From positions 1 to 55,211 of IMG/VR virus record IMGVR_UViG_3300036859_000142: a stretch of DNA of 55,211 bases. One strand, written 5' to 3'. The notes below the pieces were generated by a model. That model had not been told where the DNA came from and made no database searches. It saw nothing but the letters and a program-made list of their open reading frames with translations. The position numbers and the translations under genes were made by a program. Below are positions 32,530 to 40,157 of the stretch, piece by piece; the first letter of the stretch is position 1, and every line of letters starts with the position of its first letter. The DNA comes from a virus.

Positions 32530-32979
32530 ATGGCATTCCACGTTTCCGAGCTATCGCGCGTGACGTCGGGGCGCATGAGAAGCAGTTTCATGGACGGCAA
32601 TAACGGCGCCTTTGACATCGAGTCCCCGGAGCCAGGATGGCGCCTCGCGATCATTGCCAGTGACGGAACGGAAGACATCGGCGTGCCTGAGGCACTTGGA
32701 TGGGAGCACGTCAGCGTTCACGCATACAGGCCTGGGTCGCAGCGCCCACGATCGGTGACCACGAAGCCCGATCTGGTGCGAACGCCTGCGTGGAAAGAAA
32801 TGGTCTACGTCAAGGATCTGTTCTGGGATGCCGAAGACGTCGTGATGCAGCTGCATCCGAAGCGTAGCGAATACATCAACCAACATCCGAAGGTGCTCCA
32901 TCTCTGGCGGTCACGCCTCCGCGAGATTCCAACACCGCCGCCTATTTTAGTTGGTGTACTTCAAGAGGTCGGCAAGTGA
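32530..32979 (+). CDS. Hypothetical phage protein, DUF7694-like
   Basis: ATG 32530 follows a 10-codon coupled mini-frame (GTG 32497). The 149 residues carry VSVHAYRPGSQRP, WKEMVYVKDLFWDAEDVVMQ and HPKRSEYINQHPKVLHLWRS, then IPTPPPILVGV. This Trp-Asp and HLWR pattern is widespread in early regions of siphophages infecting proteobacteria, where it has no known job. Family name by recall of motif. Confidence 0.75.
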   Translation: MAFHVSELSRVTSGRMRSSFMDGNNGAFDIESPEPGWRLAIIASDGTEDIGVPEALGWEHVSVHAYRPGSQRPRSVTTKPDLVRTPAWKEMVYVKDLFWDAEDVVMQLHPKRSEYINQHPKVLHLWRSRLREIPTPPPILVGVLQEVGK

Positions 32980-33188
32980 AGAAGACGCAGATCGAGAAAG
33001 CCATTGAGCAGTTGCAGGCGGAGATCGCGGAGCGCGAGAAAACGATCGCCTTGCTCAAACAGTATTCCGTGCCCAAGCGGAAACCGCGGGCTTTGAAGGC
33101 TGAGACGCTTGGACCGCACCCGCCGGACAGCGACAAGTTTCACACGGCCAGCGGTCTGAAGGCCGTCGGGGAAGGCAAGCCAGCGTAA
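32976..33188 (+). CDS. Coiled-coil early protein, 70 aa
   Basis: GTG 32976 in a GTGA overlap. The first 30 residues form a coiled coil (TQIEKAIEQLQAEIAEREKT, IALLKQY); the rest is basic and Pro-rich. It abuts the recombination-region gene at 33189. Confidence 0.6.
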   Translation: MKKTQIEKAIEQLQAEIAEREKTIALLKQYSVPKRKPRALKAETLGPHPPDSDKFHTASGLKAVGEGKPA

Positions 33189-33581
33189 ATGAGCGCGGTA
33201 GTTGTGGACGCCGTCGTGCGAGAAGGCCGACTCCACATTGTGGACGGACGCTTTCACCGCAAACGTGTCCTGCGTGCATGCAAGCGGTGGGGGAATGGCG
33301 CCGCGTTGAAGATCCGGATCGAGCCTGAAGAGGACGCGTACACGTACGGCCAGCTGAAACATTACTGGGGCCATGTCGTACAGCCGTTCTCTGAAGACAC
33401 CGGCTACCACAAGCACGAAGCGCACTTGCTGTTAAAGGCCGAATGTATGCCGGAAGGGAAGTCGTCGCTGACGCAATTGAACCGTGAGGAGTTGCGGGCG
33501 TACACGGAAGCCGCGGAACAGACCGCTCGCGAGTGGGCGCCGGACGCGTTCATTCTCTACGACCGGCACGCGTCGAACTGA
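33189..33581 (+). CDS. Recombination-region hypothetical protein
   Basis: ATG 33189 directly after the preceding TAA. The 130 residues include RVLRACKRWGNGAALKIRIE, AYTYGQLKHYWGHVVQPFSE, AHLLLKAECMPEGK and LRAYTEAAEQTAREWAPDAF. The layout (KI-RI-PEE-R-YGQL-YW-VQP) resembles NinB-like or lambda recombination-region proteins that bind single-stranded DNA. Position before ERF and YqaJ genes agrees. Assignment tentative. Confidence 0.6.
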   Translation: MSAVVVDAVVREGRLHIVDGRFHRKRVLRACKRWGNGAALKIRIEPEEDAYTYGQLKHYWGHVVQPFSEDTGYHKHEAHLLLKAECMPEGKSSLTQLNREELRAYTEAAEQTAREWAPDAFILYDRHASN

Positions 33582-33591
33582 CAAAAGAAAA

Positions 33592-33613
33592 GGCCGACGG
33601 TGCAACGCCGGCC
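33592..33613 (+). other. Hairpin upstream of the 33630 gene
   Basis: GGCCG (33592-33596) pairs with CGGCC (33609-33613), flanked by A-rich and TTAAGG sequence. The AAGGAC after it is the ribosome site of the next gene. Could be a weak terminator or mRNA-processing hairpin. Confidence 0.3.
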
Positions 33614-33629
33614 CTTAAGGACACCCGAA

Positions 33630-33913
33630 TGACAGAGAAGACTTTACCACAACCCGATCCCGTTACTGAAGGGTTGAAAGTGGCGAACGCGATCGCACAC
33701 GTCGTGTACTCGCCCTTGCGGATCGCCTATACGAACACAACCTGGCGGGACTTCAAGCACGCCATGCAACTCCTCGGCGTGAAGGACACCGACCCCCTTG
33801 CCAGCATTGAATACGGCGTGTCAGCCGACGGCGTCGGCGCGATCAAGGCGGAACGAGACGAACAAGGCGCCATTGAGATACGGGAAGTATCGCGCTCGGA
33901 AGGGGTGCGCTGA
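33630..33913 (+). CDS. Hypothetical early protein, 94 aa
   Basis: ATG 33630 follows AAGGACA with proper spacing. The product has GLKVANAIAHVVYSPLRIAY, TWRDFKHAMQLLGVKDTDP and ASIEYGVSADGVGAI, with an acidic end. Stop overlaps next ATG (TGATG). No family recognised. Confidence 0.65.
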
Positions 33914-34206
33914 TGAACGAACATTTAGCGCTACTCGGTTTCAAGGTGCGCGACGTCGTCACGGGTTACGAAGGCGTCTGCGAAAGTATCAGCTTCGATC
34001 TCTACGGCTGCATTCAGGGCGTGGTGCGTCCGCCAGTCGCGAAAGACAAACCGGACATGCCTGACGGCCGCTGGGTTGACGTGAAGCGGCTGATCAAGAT
34101 CAGCGACGCGCCAGTCATGGCCGCGCCACCATTCGCCGCTCTTCCAGTTGGCCGTGAAATAGGCGGTAGCGAGAAGCCAGTTCAGAGCGAAGGACGGGTG
34201 CGCTGA
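33913..34206 (+). CDS. Conserved phage protein, SH3-like
   Basis: TGATG overlap start. The 97-residue protein begins ALLGFKVRDVVTGYEGVCES and ISFDLYGCIQGVVRPPV, then DGRWVDVKRLIKI. This is a common small phage protein with an SH3-like barrel pattern (V-D-V-TG-EG-V-S-DLYGC). It precedes the ERF gene; role unknown. Confidence 0.7.
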   Translation: MNEHLALLGFKVRDVVTGYEGVCESISFDLYGCIQGVVRPPVAKDKPDMPDGRWVDVKRLIKISDAPVMAAPPFAALPVGREIGGSEKPVQSEGRVR

Positions 34207-34976
34207 TGGCCTCGCCCTTACTGGCCGCCGGCGAACGGGAGTTAGTGACGCGCGAGGACGCGCCGCAGAACGCCACGCTCGCGTTCTTCGAACGTCTCGC
34301 CCGGGATCCGGCCGCCTCCGTAGAGAAGATCGAGCGCCTCATGGCCATGTGGGAACGTAGCGAAGCCAGGAAGGCTGAGGCTGCGTTCAATGCCGCCATG
34401 TCGGCCGCACAGACGGCTATGCGGCCCGTCGCCACGGACTCAGCCAACTCCCAAACCCGCAGCCGGTATGCGTCCTACGAGGCGCTGGACCGCGTCATTC
34501 GACCGATCTACACGTCGAACGGGTTTGGCTTGTCGTTCGATACCGGCGACGGTGCGCCTGCAGACACGATCCGGGTGCTCTGTTACGTGACCCACAGGGA
34601 CGGCCACGCGCGGACGTATCACGTTGACATGCCTGCCGACGGTAAAGGGGCCAAGGGCGGCGACGTGATGACGAAGACACACGCCGCCGGCGCGGCGATG
34701 TCCTACGGGATGCGCTACCTGCTCAAGATGATCTTCAACGTGGCTGTCGGGGAAGACGATGACGACGGCAACAGCGCCACACAGAAGGAAGGCCCTGAAG
34801 CGCCGGCCGGTTATGACGCATGGTTCGCCGCCCTTGAAGGCGTTGCCGCGAACGGCATGCCAGCGTTCTCTGAGGCGTGGAACAAGTCGTCTGAGGCCTT
34901 TCGACGGTATCTCAGCTCCACCGCGCCGAAGGTACTGGCCTCGCTCAAGACGAAGGCCGGGAAGGTGAAGCCGTGA
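34206..34976 (+). CDS. ERF family single-strand annealing protein
   Basis: TGATG overlap start. In the 256 residues the ERF core is clear: EAAFNAAMSAAQTAMRPVAT, SRYASYEALDRVIRPIYTSN, GFGLSFDTG, VLCYVTHRDGHARTYHVDMP and HAAGAAMSYGMRYLLKMIFN. ERF proteins anneal complementary strands in phage recombination. Paired here with a YqaJ exonuclease, they make a two-component recombination system like Red. The C-terminal 70 residues are less typical. Confidence 0.9.
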   Translation: MASPLLAAGERELVTREDAPQNATLAFFERLARDPAASVEKIERLMAMWERSEARKAEAAFNAAMSAAQTAMRPVATDSANSQTRSRYASYEALDRVIRPIYTSNGFGLSFDTGDGAPADTIRVLCYVTHRDGHARTYHVDMPADGKGAKGGDVMTKTHAAGAAMSYGMRYLLKMIFNVAVGEDDDDGNSATQKEGPEAPAGYDAWFAALEGVAANGMPAFSEAWNKSSEAFRRYLSSTAPKVLASLKTKAGKVKP

Positions 34977-35485
34977 CTGCGCTCTGTCAGTGCGGCTGCG
35001 GCCTGCCGGCTCCGATCTCACCGGACAACGACGCATCGGAAGGTCGGGTGAAAGGTCAGCCCATGCGATTTCGTAAGGGGCATAGGCCAGCGTTACGCAG
35101 TAAATATCGCGTTCGCCGGCACACAGGCGGCGGGGTCAAGGCCGTCCACATCCTTATCGCTGAAAAGGCTCTCGGACGTCGGCTTCCAGCGACCGCCCAG
35201 GTGCATCACGTTGACGAGGACACTCGCAATAACGACAACAGCAATCTCGTTATCTGCGAGAGCGACAGTTATCACAAGTTCCTCCATGCGCGGACCCGCG
35301 TCGTCAAGGCCGGTGGCAACCCTAACACTCAACGCATCTGCGACCACTGCCACCAGTTGAAACCATTCGACGCGTTTGCGAAATGTCGCCGCCAGGACAG
35401 CGGCATTCAGACCCGCTGTCGTTTGTGCTCAATGGAGACGAGTCGCCTGCGAAGGCAACACCGGAGCGCCCATGCCGCAGCGTAA
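34973..35485 (+). CDS. HNH endonuclease
   Basis: GTG 34973 in a GTGA overlap with the ERF gene. The 170-residue protein has an N-terminal Cys cluster (CQCGCGLPAP), the HNH core (AQVHHVDEDTRNNDNSNLVI, CESDSYHKFLHAR), and a C-terminal CxxC pair (CDHCHQLKPFDAFAKC, CRLCSMETS). It separates ERF from YqaJ, which are normally adjacent, so it is probably a homing-type intruder. Confidence 0.8.
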   Translation: MTALCQCGCGLPAPISPDNDASEGRVKGQPMRFRKGHRPALRSKYRVRRHTGGGVKAVHILIAEKALGRRLPATAQVHHVDEDTRNNDNSNLVICESDSYHKFLHARTRVVKAGGNPNTQRICDHCHQLKPFDAFAKCRRQDSGIQTRCRLCSMETSRLRRQHRSAHAAA

Positions 35486-36146
35486 TTTCATTGTTGTGAA
35501 TTGCGATCAGAGATCCGAGGAGTGGCATCTGGCGCGCTGCGGGCGCCTCACTGGTTCCAGGGCTGCGGACGCCATGGCGACGATCAAGAGCGGGGAAGCC
35601 GCAGCCAGACGCGATCTTCGGATGCAGATCGTGTGCGAACGGTTGACCGGTTTCCCTCAAGAGGACGGCTACGTCAACGCTGTGATGCAGAGGGGGATCG
35701 ATATGGAGCCCGCAGCCCTGGCCGCCTACGAAGCCATTACCGGGACGCTGGCGCTGACGACTGGCTTCCTGTCACACACCTCACTGCTCGCGGGTTGTTC
35801 GCTTGACGGGCACGTCGGCGACTACGAAACAGTCGTCAGCTTGAAGTGCCCCAAGTCAGCCACACACCTTCGGTATCTGCGCGATGGCGTGTTCCCGTCC
35901 GAACACCGGCCGCAGATGTTGCACGAGCTCTGGATCTCAGGGGCGAAGTTCTATGACTTCCTGTCGTTTGACGGTCGCATGCCGGCTGGGTTGCAAACCT
36001 TCTGGGTACGTGTCGTGCGCAATGACGAACAAGTAGCGGAGTACGAACGGAAGGCGCTGGCGTTTCTTGCTGAATGCGATACCGAGACGCAAGCCATTCG
36101 CACCCTCGCCAATGTGAAAGCTCAACTCCAGGCGGCGGTCGCATGA
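35472..36146 (+). CDS. YqaJ-type viral recombinase exonuclease
   Basis: ATG 35472 lies inside the HNH 3' end. The 224-residue protein has the YqaJ motifs QRSEEWHLARCGRLTGSRA, MQRGIDMEPAALAAYEAITG, GCSLDGHVGDYETVVSLKCP and RPQMLHELWISGAKFYDFLS. These hold the D-E-xK metal site of lambda-exonuclease-like 5'-3' nucleases. With the ERF protein it should do end resection and annealing. It joins the next gene by ATGA. Confidence 0.88.
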   Translation: MPQRNFIVVNCDQRSEEWHLARCGRLTGSRAADAMATIKSGEAAARRDLRMQIVCERLTGFPQEDGYVNAVMQRGIDMEPAALAAYEAITGTLALTTGFLSHTSLLAGCSLDGHVGDYETVVSLKCPKSATHLRYLRDGVFPSEHRPQMLHELWISGAKFYDFLSFDGRMPAGLQTFWVRVVRNDEQVAEYERKALAFLAECDTETQAIRTLANVKAQLQAAVA

Positions 36147-36454
36147 ACCTTCCAACTGTTCCGCCGAACCGTGAAATCCGAGAAGGCGATCTACGCCCGC
36201 GCGAGTCGACGGCCGTGGATCTCAGCGGCTTAGAACAATCCGTTGATGACATTTGCGCCCTAGTGGATCGCCTCCGCGAAGAGCGGGCCGACTTACTGGA
36301 AGCCGTGCGCGCGGGAGGTCGTTATGCAGAGGCGCTAATGAGTTTTCAAAACCAGGGCCTGAACGGCCAGATGGGCACGGACGAACTCGAACGCCTCTTT
36401 ATGGACTGGTACGAAAAGGGCGGCGCTGCCATCGCAAAGGCGGAAGGCCGATGA
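36143..36454 (+). CDS. Hypothetical protein ending in IAKAEGR
   Basis: ATGA start. The 103 residues have a Pro-rich start, a helix (LEQSVDDICALVDRLREERA) and the end GGAAIAKAEGR, shared with the genes at 30744 and 45606. Function unknown. Confidence 0.65.
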   Translation: MNLPTVPPNREIREGDLRPRESTAVDLSGLEQSVDDICALVDRLREERADLLEAVRAGGRYAEALMSFQNQGLNGQMGTDELERLFMDWYEKGGAAIAKAEGR

Positions 36455-36642
36455 AACGCGGCTATTGCCTTGAATGCAACGCCATGTATGAAGCCCCAAC
36501 GGTTGAAGACGGCCTCTGTCCCAAGTGCCTGGCGTTAGGACCAAAGAACGATCCCTCAGCGTATGACGATCCCTTTCCGTGGAAGTACTCAAGGGAAGCG
36601 CTGCGTGAACGGCTTGGTGTCTCTGGAGACAAGGACGAGTAA
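36451..36642 (+). CDS. Zinc-ribbon small protein, 63 aa
   Basis: ATGA start. CLECNAMYEAPTVEDGLCPK and the following CLAL give two CxxC pairs, a rubredoxin-like knuckle, followed by an acidic-aromatic tail. Stop and next ATG overlap in TAATG. Confidence 0.65.
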   Translation: MKRGYCLECNAMYEAPTVEDGLCPKCLALGPKNDPSAYDDPFPWKYSREALRERLGVSGDKDE

Positions 36643-37052
36643 TGCCGGCGTCTCCGAAACCTGCCCGCGGCACGTTGGTGCTTGAACGTGAAGCCCGGCG
36701 GAAAGCGATCAAGGACGACGAGATCGCCGTGTCCAAAGCCGTGAAGGAACGTGACCACTATCGCTGCCGGTGGCCTGAAGCCCATAAGTGCAGAGGCGGA
36801 CTCGAGGCGGCACATATTCGAGACAAGTCGCTGTGCGGACCAACGATCACCAGCAACGAAATTACCTTCTGCGCCTGGATCCACCGCCGCGGCCCGCACT
36901 CCATTCACGGGAAGCAATTGAAAGTCACGTGCGACACGCCAGACGGCGCGGACGGACCCTGCGGTTTTTGGAAACAGGCCAGCGACAGTTCGTATGACGG
37001 GTATTACCTGGTTGCTCGCGAACGGGCGATCGGGATTTTAGAACACGACTGA
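36642..37052 (+). CDS. HNH-like nuclease
   Basis: TAATG start. The 136-residue protein has a basic N-terminus, then KERDHYRCRWPEAHKCRGGL and EAAHIRDKSL, EITFCAWIHRRGPHSIHGKQ: the Cys-His-His pattern of HNH nucleases used on 'information for customers'-type treble clefs. It precedes the gap with the methyltransferase leader. It may act in recombination or on host DNA. Confidence 0.7.
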   Translation: MPASPKPARGTLVLEREARRKAIKDDEIAVSKAVKERDHYRCRWPEAHKCRGGLEAAHIRDKSLCGPTITSNEITFCAWIHRRGPHSIHGKQLKVTCDTPDGADGPCGFWKQASDSSYDGYYLVARERAIGILEHD

Positions 37053-37151
37053 GGTTGTCAGGCTTGGTAGAGGACGAGGAAGGACACCGGCTGTCGTCGG
37101 TGCTTGTTCGATCCAGCCTTGACCACATTTTGTAAGGAAGTAAACGCGGGC

Positions 37152-37184
37152 GGGTGCGTTCTAGCTTGGCGGCACGACGCACCC
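37152..37184 (+). other. Hairpin element C upstream of the methyltransferase
   Basis: GGGTGCGT (37152-37159) pairs with ACGCACCC (37177-37184), enclosing CTAGCTTGGCGGCACG. The inside partly resembles elements A and B (CTAGGCT...GGCCGAA) but lacks their third helix. TTGACC with TAAACG upstream (about 37122-37149) is a promoter-like pair. Confidence 0.3.
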
Positions 37185-37217
37185 CACCCGACCACGACGA
37201 CCCGAGTAGGAGCGTTC

Positions 37218-37262
37218 ATGGCGGTGGGAATTCTATCTATTTGCGTGAGGTTGCGACAGTGA
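37218..37262 (+). CDS. Leader peptide of the methyltransferase, 14 aa
   Basis: TAGGAG and ATG 37218 open a 14-codon frame (MAVGILSICVRLRQ) whose TGA overlaps the GTG start at 37259. This arrangement would couple methyltransferase translation to the leader. The peptide has no known homologue. Confidence 0.45.
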   Translation: MAVGILSICVRLRQ

Positions 37263-38170
37263 GTCGTCTCGCGCAGCGCGTCGCAACTGACGTCGCGAAG
37301 CGGACGCCGATCGGTAAGCTCCGCAGCGAGTTAGCCCGCCTCTCAACCCCTACGGACGCACTTGATCTTGCCCAGCGCGCGTCGCGTGCCAAGCAAATCT
37401 ATCAAGCGATCGGCGCCAGCATCGAAGAGTGCAACCAATTCGCTGAGGTCTACCTCGGGGCGTATTGGAAATTCGGCGAGCTGGTCAAGGACAACCCCGA
37501 AGGTCGGCCCAGAAAACTACTCACCGATACGCAGTTTCCTGGTAGCCGGACTCAGCGCCAATACGGAAAGAGGCTGCAATCGGCGATCAAGGAATCAGAT
37601 ATTCCTGATTACGTCCGTAAGGCAACTGAGGATCTGGAGCCTGCCTCGATCGCCGGCTGCCTTGAGTGGATCGACCCAGGCCGACACGGAAATCTGAAGG
37701 GCGAGTACGAATGGTACACCCCGCCCGAGATCATTGAAACGGCGCGCGAGGTGCTTGGGGCAATAGACCTCGACCCCGCCTCCTGTGATGAAGCCCAGGA
37801 GACGGTGAAGGCCACGACGTTCTACACCGAAGAAGAGAACGGCCTTGAGCGCGAGTGGTCAGGTCGGGTGTTTCTCAATCCCCCATTCGCGCACCCGACG
37901 GTCAAGTACTTCGCCGAGAAGTTGCTGGCGTCGTTCTCCACCGGTGCGGTCCAGCAAGCGGTCTATCTCTCAAATGCCTGCACGGACACCGGTTGGTGGC
38001 AGGGGTTGGCGGCGCACGGCCTTGTGTGTTTCCCAGAGGGACGGATCAAATTTAAGGGGCCTCTCGATCAAGGCCAATCACCCACATTAGGACAAACACT
38101 GATCTATCTCGGAGAGAACACGGACAAGTTCAGGGAGGTATTCGGCAAGTTCGGCGTGGTGTTGTCGTGA
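37259..38170 (+). CDS. DNA N6-adenine methyltransferase, phage Dam-type
   Basis: GTG 37259 in a GTGA overlap is preferred to GTG 37154. The 303 residues have a helical N-terminal 140 and a C-terminal methylase: EWYTPPE (151-157), DLDPAS (170-175), catalytic NPPF (207-210), and a GWWQGLA...GRIKFKGP region. This is the phage 'DNA N-6-adenine-methyltransferase' type that modifies phage DNA, often against host restriction. The target cannot be read from sequence. It overlaps the next gene in GTGA. Confidence 0.85.
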   Translation: MSRLAQRVATDVAKRTPIGKLRSELARLSTPTDALDLAQRASRAKQIYQAIGASIEECNQFAEVYLGAYWKFGELVKDNPEGRPRKLLTDTQFPGSRTQRQYGKRLQSAIKESDIPDYVRKATEDLEPASIAGCLEWIDPGRHGNLKGEYEWYTPPEIIETAREVLGAIDLDPASCDEAQETVKATTFYTEEENGLEREWSGRVFLNPPFAHPTVKYFAEKLLASFSTGAVQQAVYLSNACTDTGWWQGLAAHGLVCFPEGRIKFKGPLDQGQSPTLGQTLIYLGENTDKFREVFGKFGVVLS

Positions 38171-38700
38171 AGTTCGAGAACCTCGCCAGCTACCGGAAGG
38201 GGCGCATTGGCGAACAGATCGTCGACGACTGGTTGATCGCTGACGCTTGGGTGCCGTATCGGCCACAGGAAGGCGTGGCGCACCCATTTGATCGCCTCAT
38301 GGCGAGTCGGGACAAGCAACGACTCTGTATCGTGGAAGTGAAGACAAAACCACACCGCAACGCCTACATGGATACCGGGATCAACCGCAGCCACTTTGGT
38401 GATTACGGGCGCGTCACGATCAAGCACGACGTGCCGTTGTTTCTGGCCTTCGTGGACGAGAACACGCGATCGATCTACGGCAATTGGTGGACGGAACTTC
38501 TACGAACGAGAGAGGCGGACCGCGAGAGCGCGCGACACGGTTGCACAAGTTACCCCTGGTTTCATGGCGGGCAAGTGTATTTCCAACTCGCAATCATGCG
38601 GACGATTAAGCACCTCAACGATCAACAGTGCGGCGAACTCAGGGCACTTCGGAAGACGGCTTGGGTAGACACCGCTGAGGGCGCGGCGGTCTCGAAGTAG
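38167..38700 (+). CDS. PD-(D/E)XK nuclease-like protein
   Basis: GTG 38167 in a GTGA overlap. The 177-residue protein has the nuclease core: KGRIGEQIVDDWL with Glu16, HPFDRLM with Asp42, and CIVEVKTK with Glu57 and Lys59. A C-terminal region (DVPLFLAFVDENTRSIYGNW) completes the fold. Hjc- or VRR-type nucleases with this short form act in recombination or as restriction partners. Coupling to an adenine methylase makes a modification-linked nuclease possible. Confidence 0.7.
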   Translation: MKFENLASYRKGRIGEQIVDDWLIADAWVPYRPQEGVAHPFDRLMASRDKQRLCIVEVKTKPHRNAYMDTGINRSHFGDYGRVTIKHDVPLFLAFVDENTRSIYGNWWTELLRTREADRESARHGCTSYPWFHGGQVYFQLAIMRTIKHLNDQQCGELRALRKTAWVDTAEGAAVSK

Positions 38701-38707
38701 GCGCTCT

Positions 38708-38744
38708 CGCTCGTAGGAAAGCTACGCAAAGGACCGCGCGAGCG
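38708..38744 (+). ncRNA. Hairpin in the structured gap
   Basis: CGCTCG (38708-38713) pairs with CGAGCG (38739-38744); inside, GTAG-GAAAG-CTAC forms a second hairpin, then GCAAAGGACC. It is the first of three adjacent structures between the nuclease gene and the 39021 gene. Confidence 0.35.
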
Positions 38745-38835
38745 GTGCCGGTTGTGTTAAGGGGACCAAAGGATGAACGGATCGCGGGGCGTGTAGCGTT
38801 CGCGGATCGTGCGGTGCAATTCCGCACCCGGCACC
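38745..38835 (+). ncRNA. tRNA-like structured RNA, possibly degenerate tRNA
   Basis: A 7-bp end stem GTGCCGG/CCGGCAC (38745-38751 and 38828-38834) encloses a T-arm-like hairpin GTGCGG-TGCAATT-CCGCAC (38809-38827) placed exactly as in a tRNA, directly before the 3' acceptor strand. A D-arm-like part (TGTT...AACG) and a 10-bp stem with one mismatch (ACGGATCGCG/CGCGGATCGT) fill the rest. No 7-base anticodon loop fits well and no CCA is encoded. It may be an inactive tRNA, a tRNA mimic, or another RNA. Confidence 0.35.
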
Positions 38836-38844
38836 TAACCAGGG

Positions 38845-38903
38845 GTGCTGTCCTCCCCGCCGCTGAGGCGTCGTCGTAAGGGCCTAACGTGGCGGCCCAG
38901 CAC
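38845..38903 (+). ncRNA. Third structured element of the 38.7 kb gap
   Basis: GTGCTG (38845-38850) pairs with CAGCAC (38898-38903), and inside CCGCC (38857-38861) pairs with GGCGG (38891-38895). GGCCTAACG appears here and again at 38938, a short direct repeat. The rest of the gap to 39020 shows nothing clear. Confidence 0.3.
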
Positions 38904-39020
38904 ACAAAAAGCCACTACATAGCGCGTACGACACTGGGGCCTAACGCTTTGAGGGATAGGTAAAAGCCGTCGTGTATTTGTTCTTCACGTAGATCGTTTC
39001 GGATCGTACAGAGGCCCGAA

Positions 39021-39359
39021 TTGTCGCACCGCGCCTTCGAAGAATTTTGGAAACGCTATCCGAGAAAAGTCGGAAAGCTCGCCGCGAAACGAAAGTGGGA
39101 CGCCTTGAATCCTGGCCCGATTGTGATCGCGCAGATCATGGATACCCTCGCCTGGCAGATCGAGGAGTGGACGGATCCGCGGTTCATTCCACACCCGGCG
39201 ACGTGGTTATTTCAAGGCCGCTACTTGGACGAACGGCCGGCGGTGCAGGCCGAAGACTCCGAGAGTTACCTGGAACGCATTGGCTTTTGCTTCCACGATC
39301 CCAAGTGCAAAGACTCCGACGTGTGCCGAGCGAAACGCGCGGCGGAGAAACGCGCGTGA
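39021..39359 (+). CDS. Replication-protein-like (helicase loader C-terminal type)
   Basis: TTG 39021 has AGAGG eight bases upstream. The 112-residue protein begins SHRAFEEFWKRYPRKVGKLA and AKRKWDALNP, the FWxxYPRKxGKxxA motif found at the ends of DnaT-like and phage replication proteins, and ends with a Cys/His patch (IGFCFHDPKCKDSDVCRAKR). A small stand-alone version of that domain; a replication role is plausible. Confidence 0.6.
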   Translation: MSHRAFEEFWKRYPRKVGKLAAKRKWDALNPGPIVIAQIMDTLAWQIEEWTDPRFIPHPATWLFQGRYLDERPAVQAEDSESYLERIGFCFHDPKCKDSDVCRAKRAAEKRA

Positions 39360-39454
39360 CGATTCACAACGTTGAATGCCCCAGGTGTTGGCAGGCGACC
39401 TCGGCGCATCTGCACCCCTCTTACGGTTGGTCCATCTTGCCTTGGAGGAGTTGA
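39356..39454 (+). CDS. Short Cys-containing ORF, 32 aa
   Basis: GTGA overlap start. The product (TIHNVECPRCWQATSAHLHP) has one CxxC. The next reading frame overlaps it fully, so one of the two may be an untranslated remnant. Confidence 0.35.
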   Translation: MTIHNVECPRCWQATSAHLHPSYGWSILPWRS

Positions 39455-39596
39455 AAGTGGTGCGCGCCCAACGTATGACTGCGTCCAGCTCGCGGCTGTC
39501 CGGGTTATCTATCAGGGCTGCGGACGGCCGTTTGACATGACGCATCCGAAGGAATTTTGCAAAGACTGCACGGTGGGGACACAGGAGCCGTCATGA
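39372..39596 (+). CDS. Possible Cys-rich ORF with uncertain start
   Basis: The C-terminal half (IYQGCGRPFDMTHPKEFCKD then CTVG) looks like a zinc knuckle and ends in an ATGA overlap with the next gene. Only TTG 39372 or ATG 39537 can start it. Either the gene is short and begins at 39537, or the region has suffered a frameshift. Confidence 0.35.
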   Translation: MNAPGVGRRPRRICTPLTVGPSCLGGVESGARPTYDCVQLAAVRVIYQGCGRPFDMTHPKEFCKDCTVGTQEPS

Positions 39597-39970
39597 GCCA
39601 AACGTTTTGCGATGTCGATTTTAGCGATGAGAGCGCGGACGCCGATCCAGTCGAGTTCCACGACACAACGACGCCAACAGCCCGCAAGGATTACGTCTGC
39701 GATGAATGCCGAGAGCCGATTTGTAAGGGCGACAAGTACCAGAAGACGGCGTTTAAGTTTGAGGGGAAGCTCGGCGTGGACCGGCTCTGCGCGTCGTGTG
39801 CGGAAGCGAAGGCCGAATTTGAATACCACATGTATGGCGGCGACTTCTGGGCGCATATGCGCGAGCAGTGGGACAACGGAGCCAACGTGCAGGGCTGTAT
39901 CAATCGGTTGACGACGATGCGCGCCAAGGACTTAATGCACCGGCAGTGGTTGAAATGGAAAGGTCTGTGA
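39593..39970 (+). CDS. Zinc-ribbon phage protein, 125 aa
   Basis: ATGA start. After an acidic leader the protein has RKDYVCDECREPICKGDKYQ and DRLCASCAEAKAEFE, a four-Cys zinc site, then an aromatic helical tail (YHMYGGDFWAHMREQWDN). Common in early phage regions with unknown task. Confidence 0.7.
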   Translation: MSQTFCDVDFSDESADADPVEFHDTTTPTARKDYVCDECREPICKGDKYQKTAFKFEGKLGVDRLCASCAEAKAEFEYHMYGGDFWAHMREQWDNGANVQGCINRLTTMRAKDLMHRQWLKWKGL

Positions 39971-39995
39971 GGCTTCCGCCTCCTGAGGAGCCGTC

Positions 39996-40151
39996 ATGAG
40001 CCACCAGACGCAAAAAGAGGTAATTATGGCTTTCACAAACCCAGCTAGAGAAAAACCGTCTTTAGCCTCAGACCGCGCCTTGAACCTTCCAGTAGTCGGG
40101 CTTCTTGAAGGGAATTATATACTTGACTCCCGTGGTCATTTCGAGCCATAA
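39996..40151 (+). CDS. ORF truncated by or fused to the insertion, 51 aa
   Basis: ATG 39996 has GAGGAG at good spacing. The frame (SHQTQKEVIMAFTNPAREKP onward) runs across the left end of the IS1595 element at 40110 and stops inside it, so the last 14 codons belong to the element. Probably the head of a phage gene whose remainder was lost or displaced. Confidence 0.45.
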   Translation: MSHQTQKEVIMAFTNPAREKPSLASDRALNLPVVGLLEGNYILDSRGHFEP

Positions 40152-40157
40152 TCCTCT

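Noticed and set aside
38708-38790. Cyclic-dinucleotide riboswitch-like strings (ACGCAAAG; AGGGGACC...GGATGAA)
   Set aside because: Single short matches occur, but the full helix arrangement of the c-di-GMP or c-di-AMP aptamers could not be drawn, and the downstream gene gives no support.
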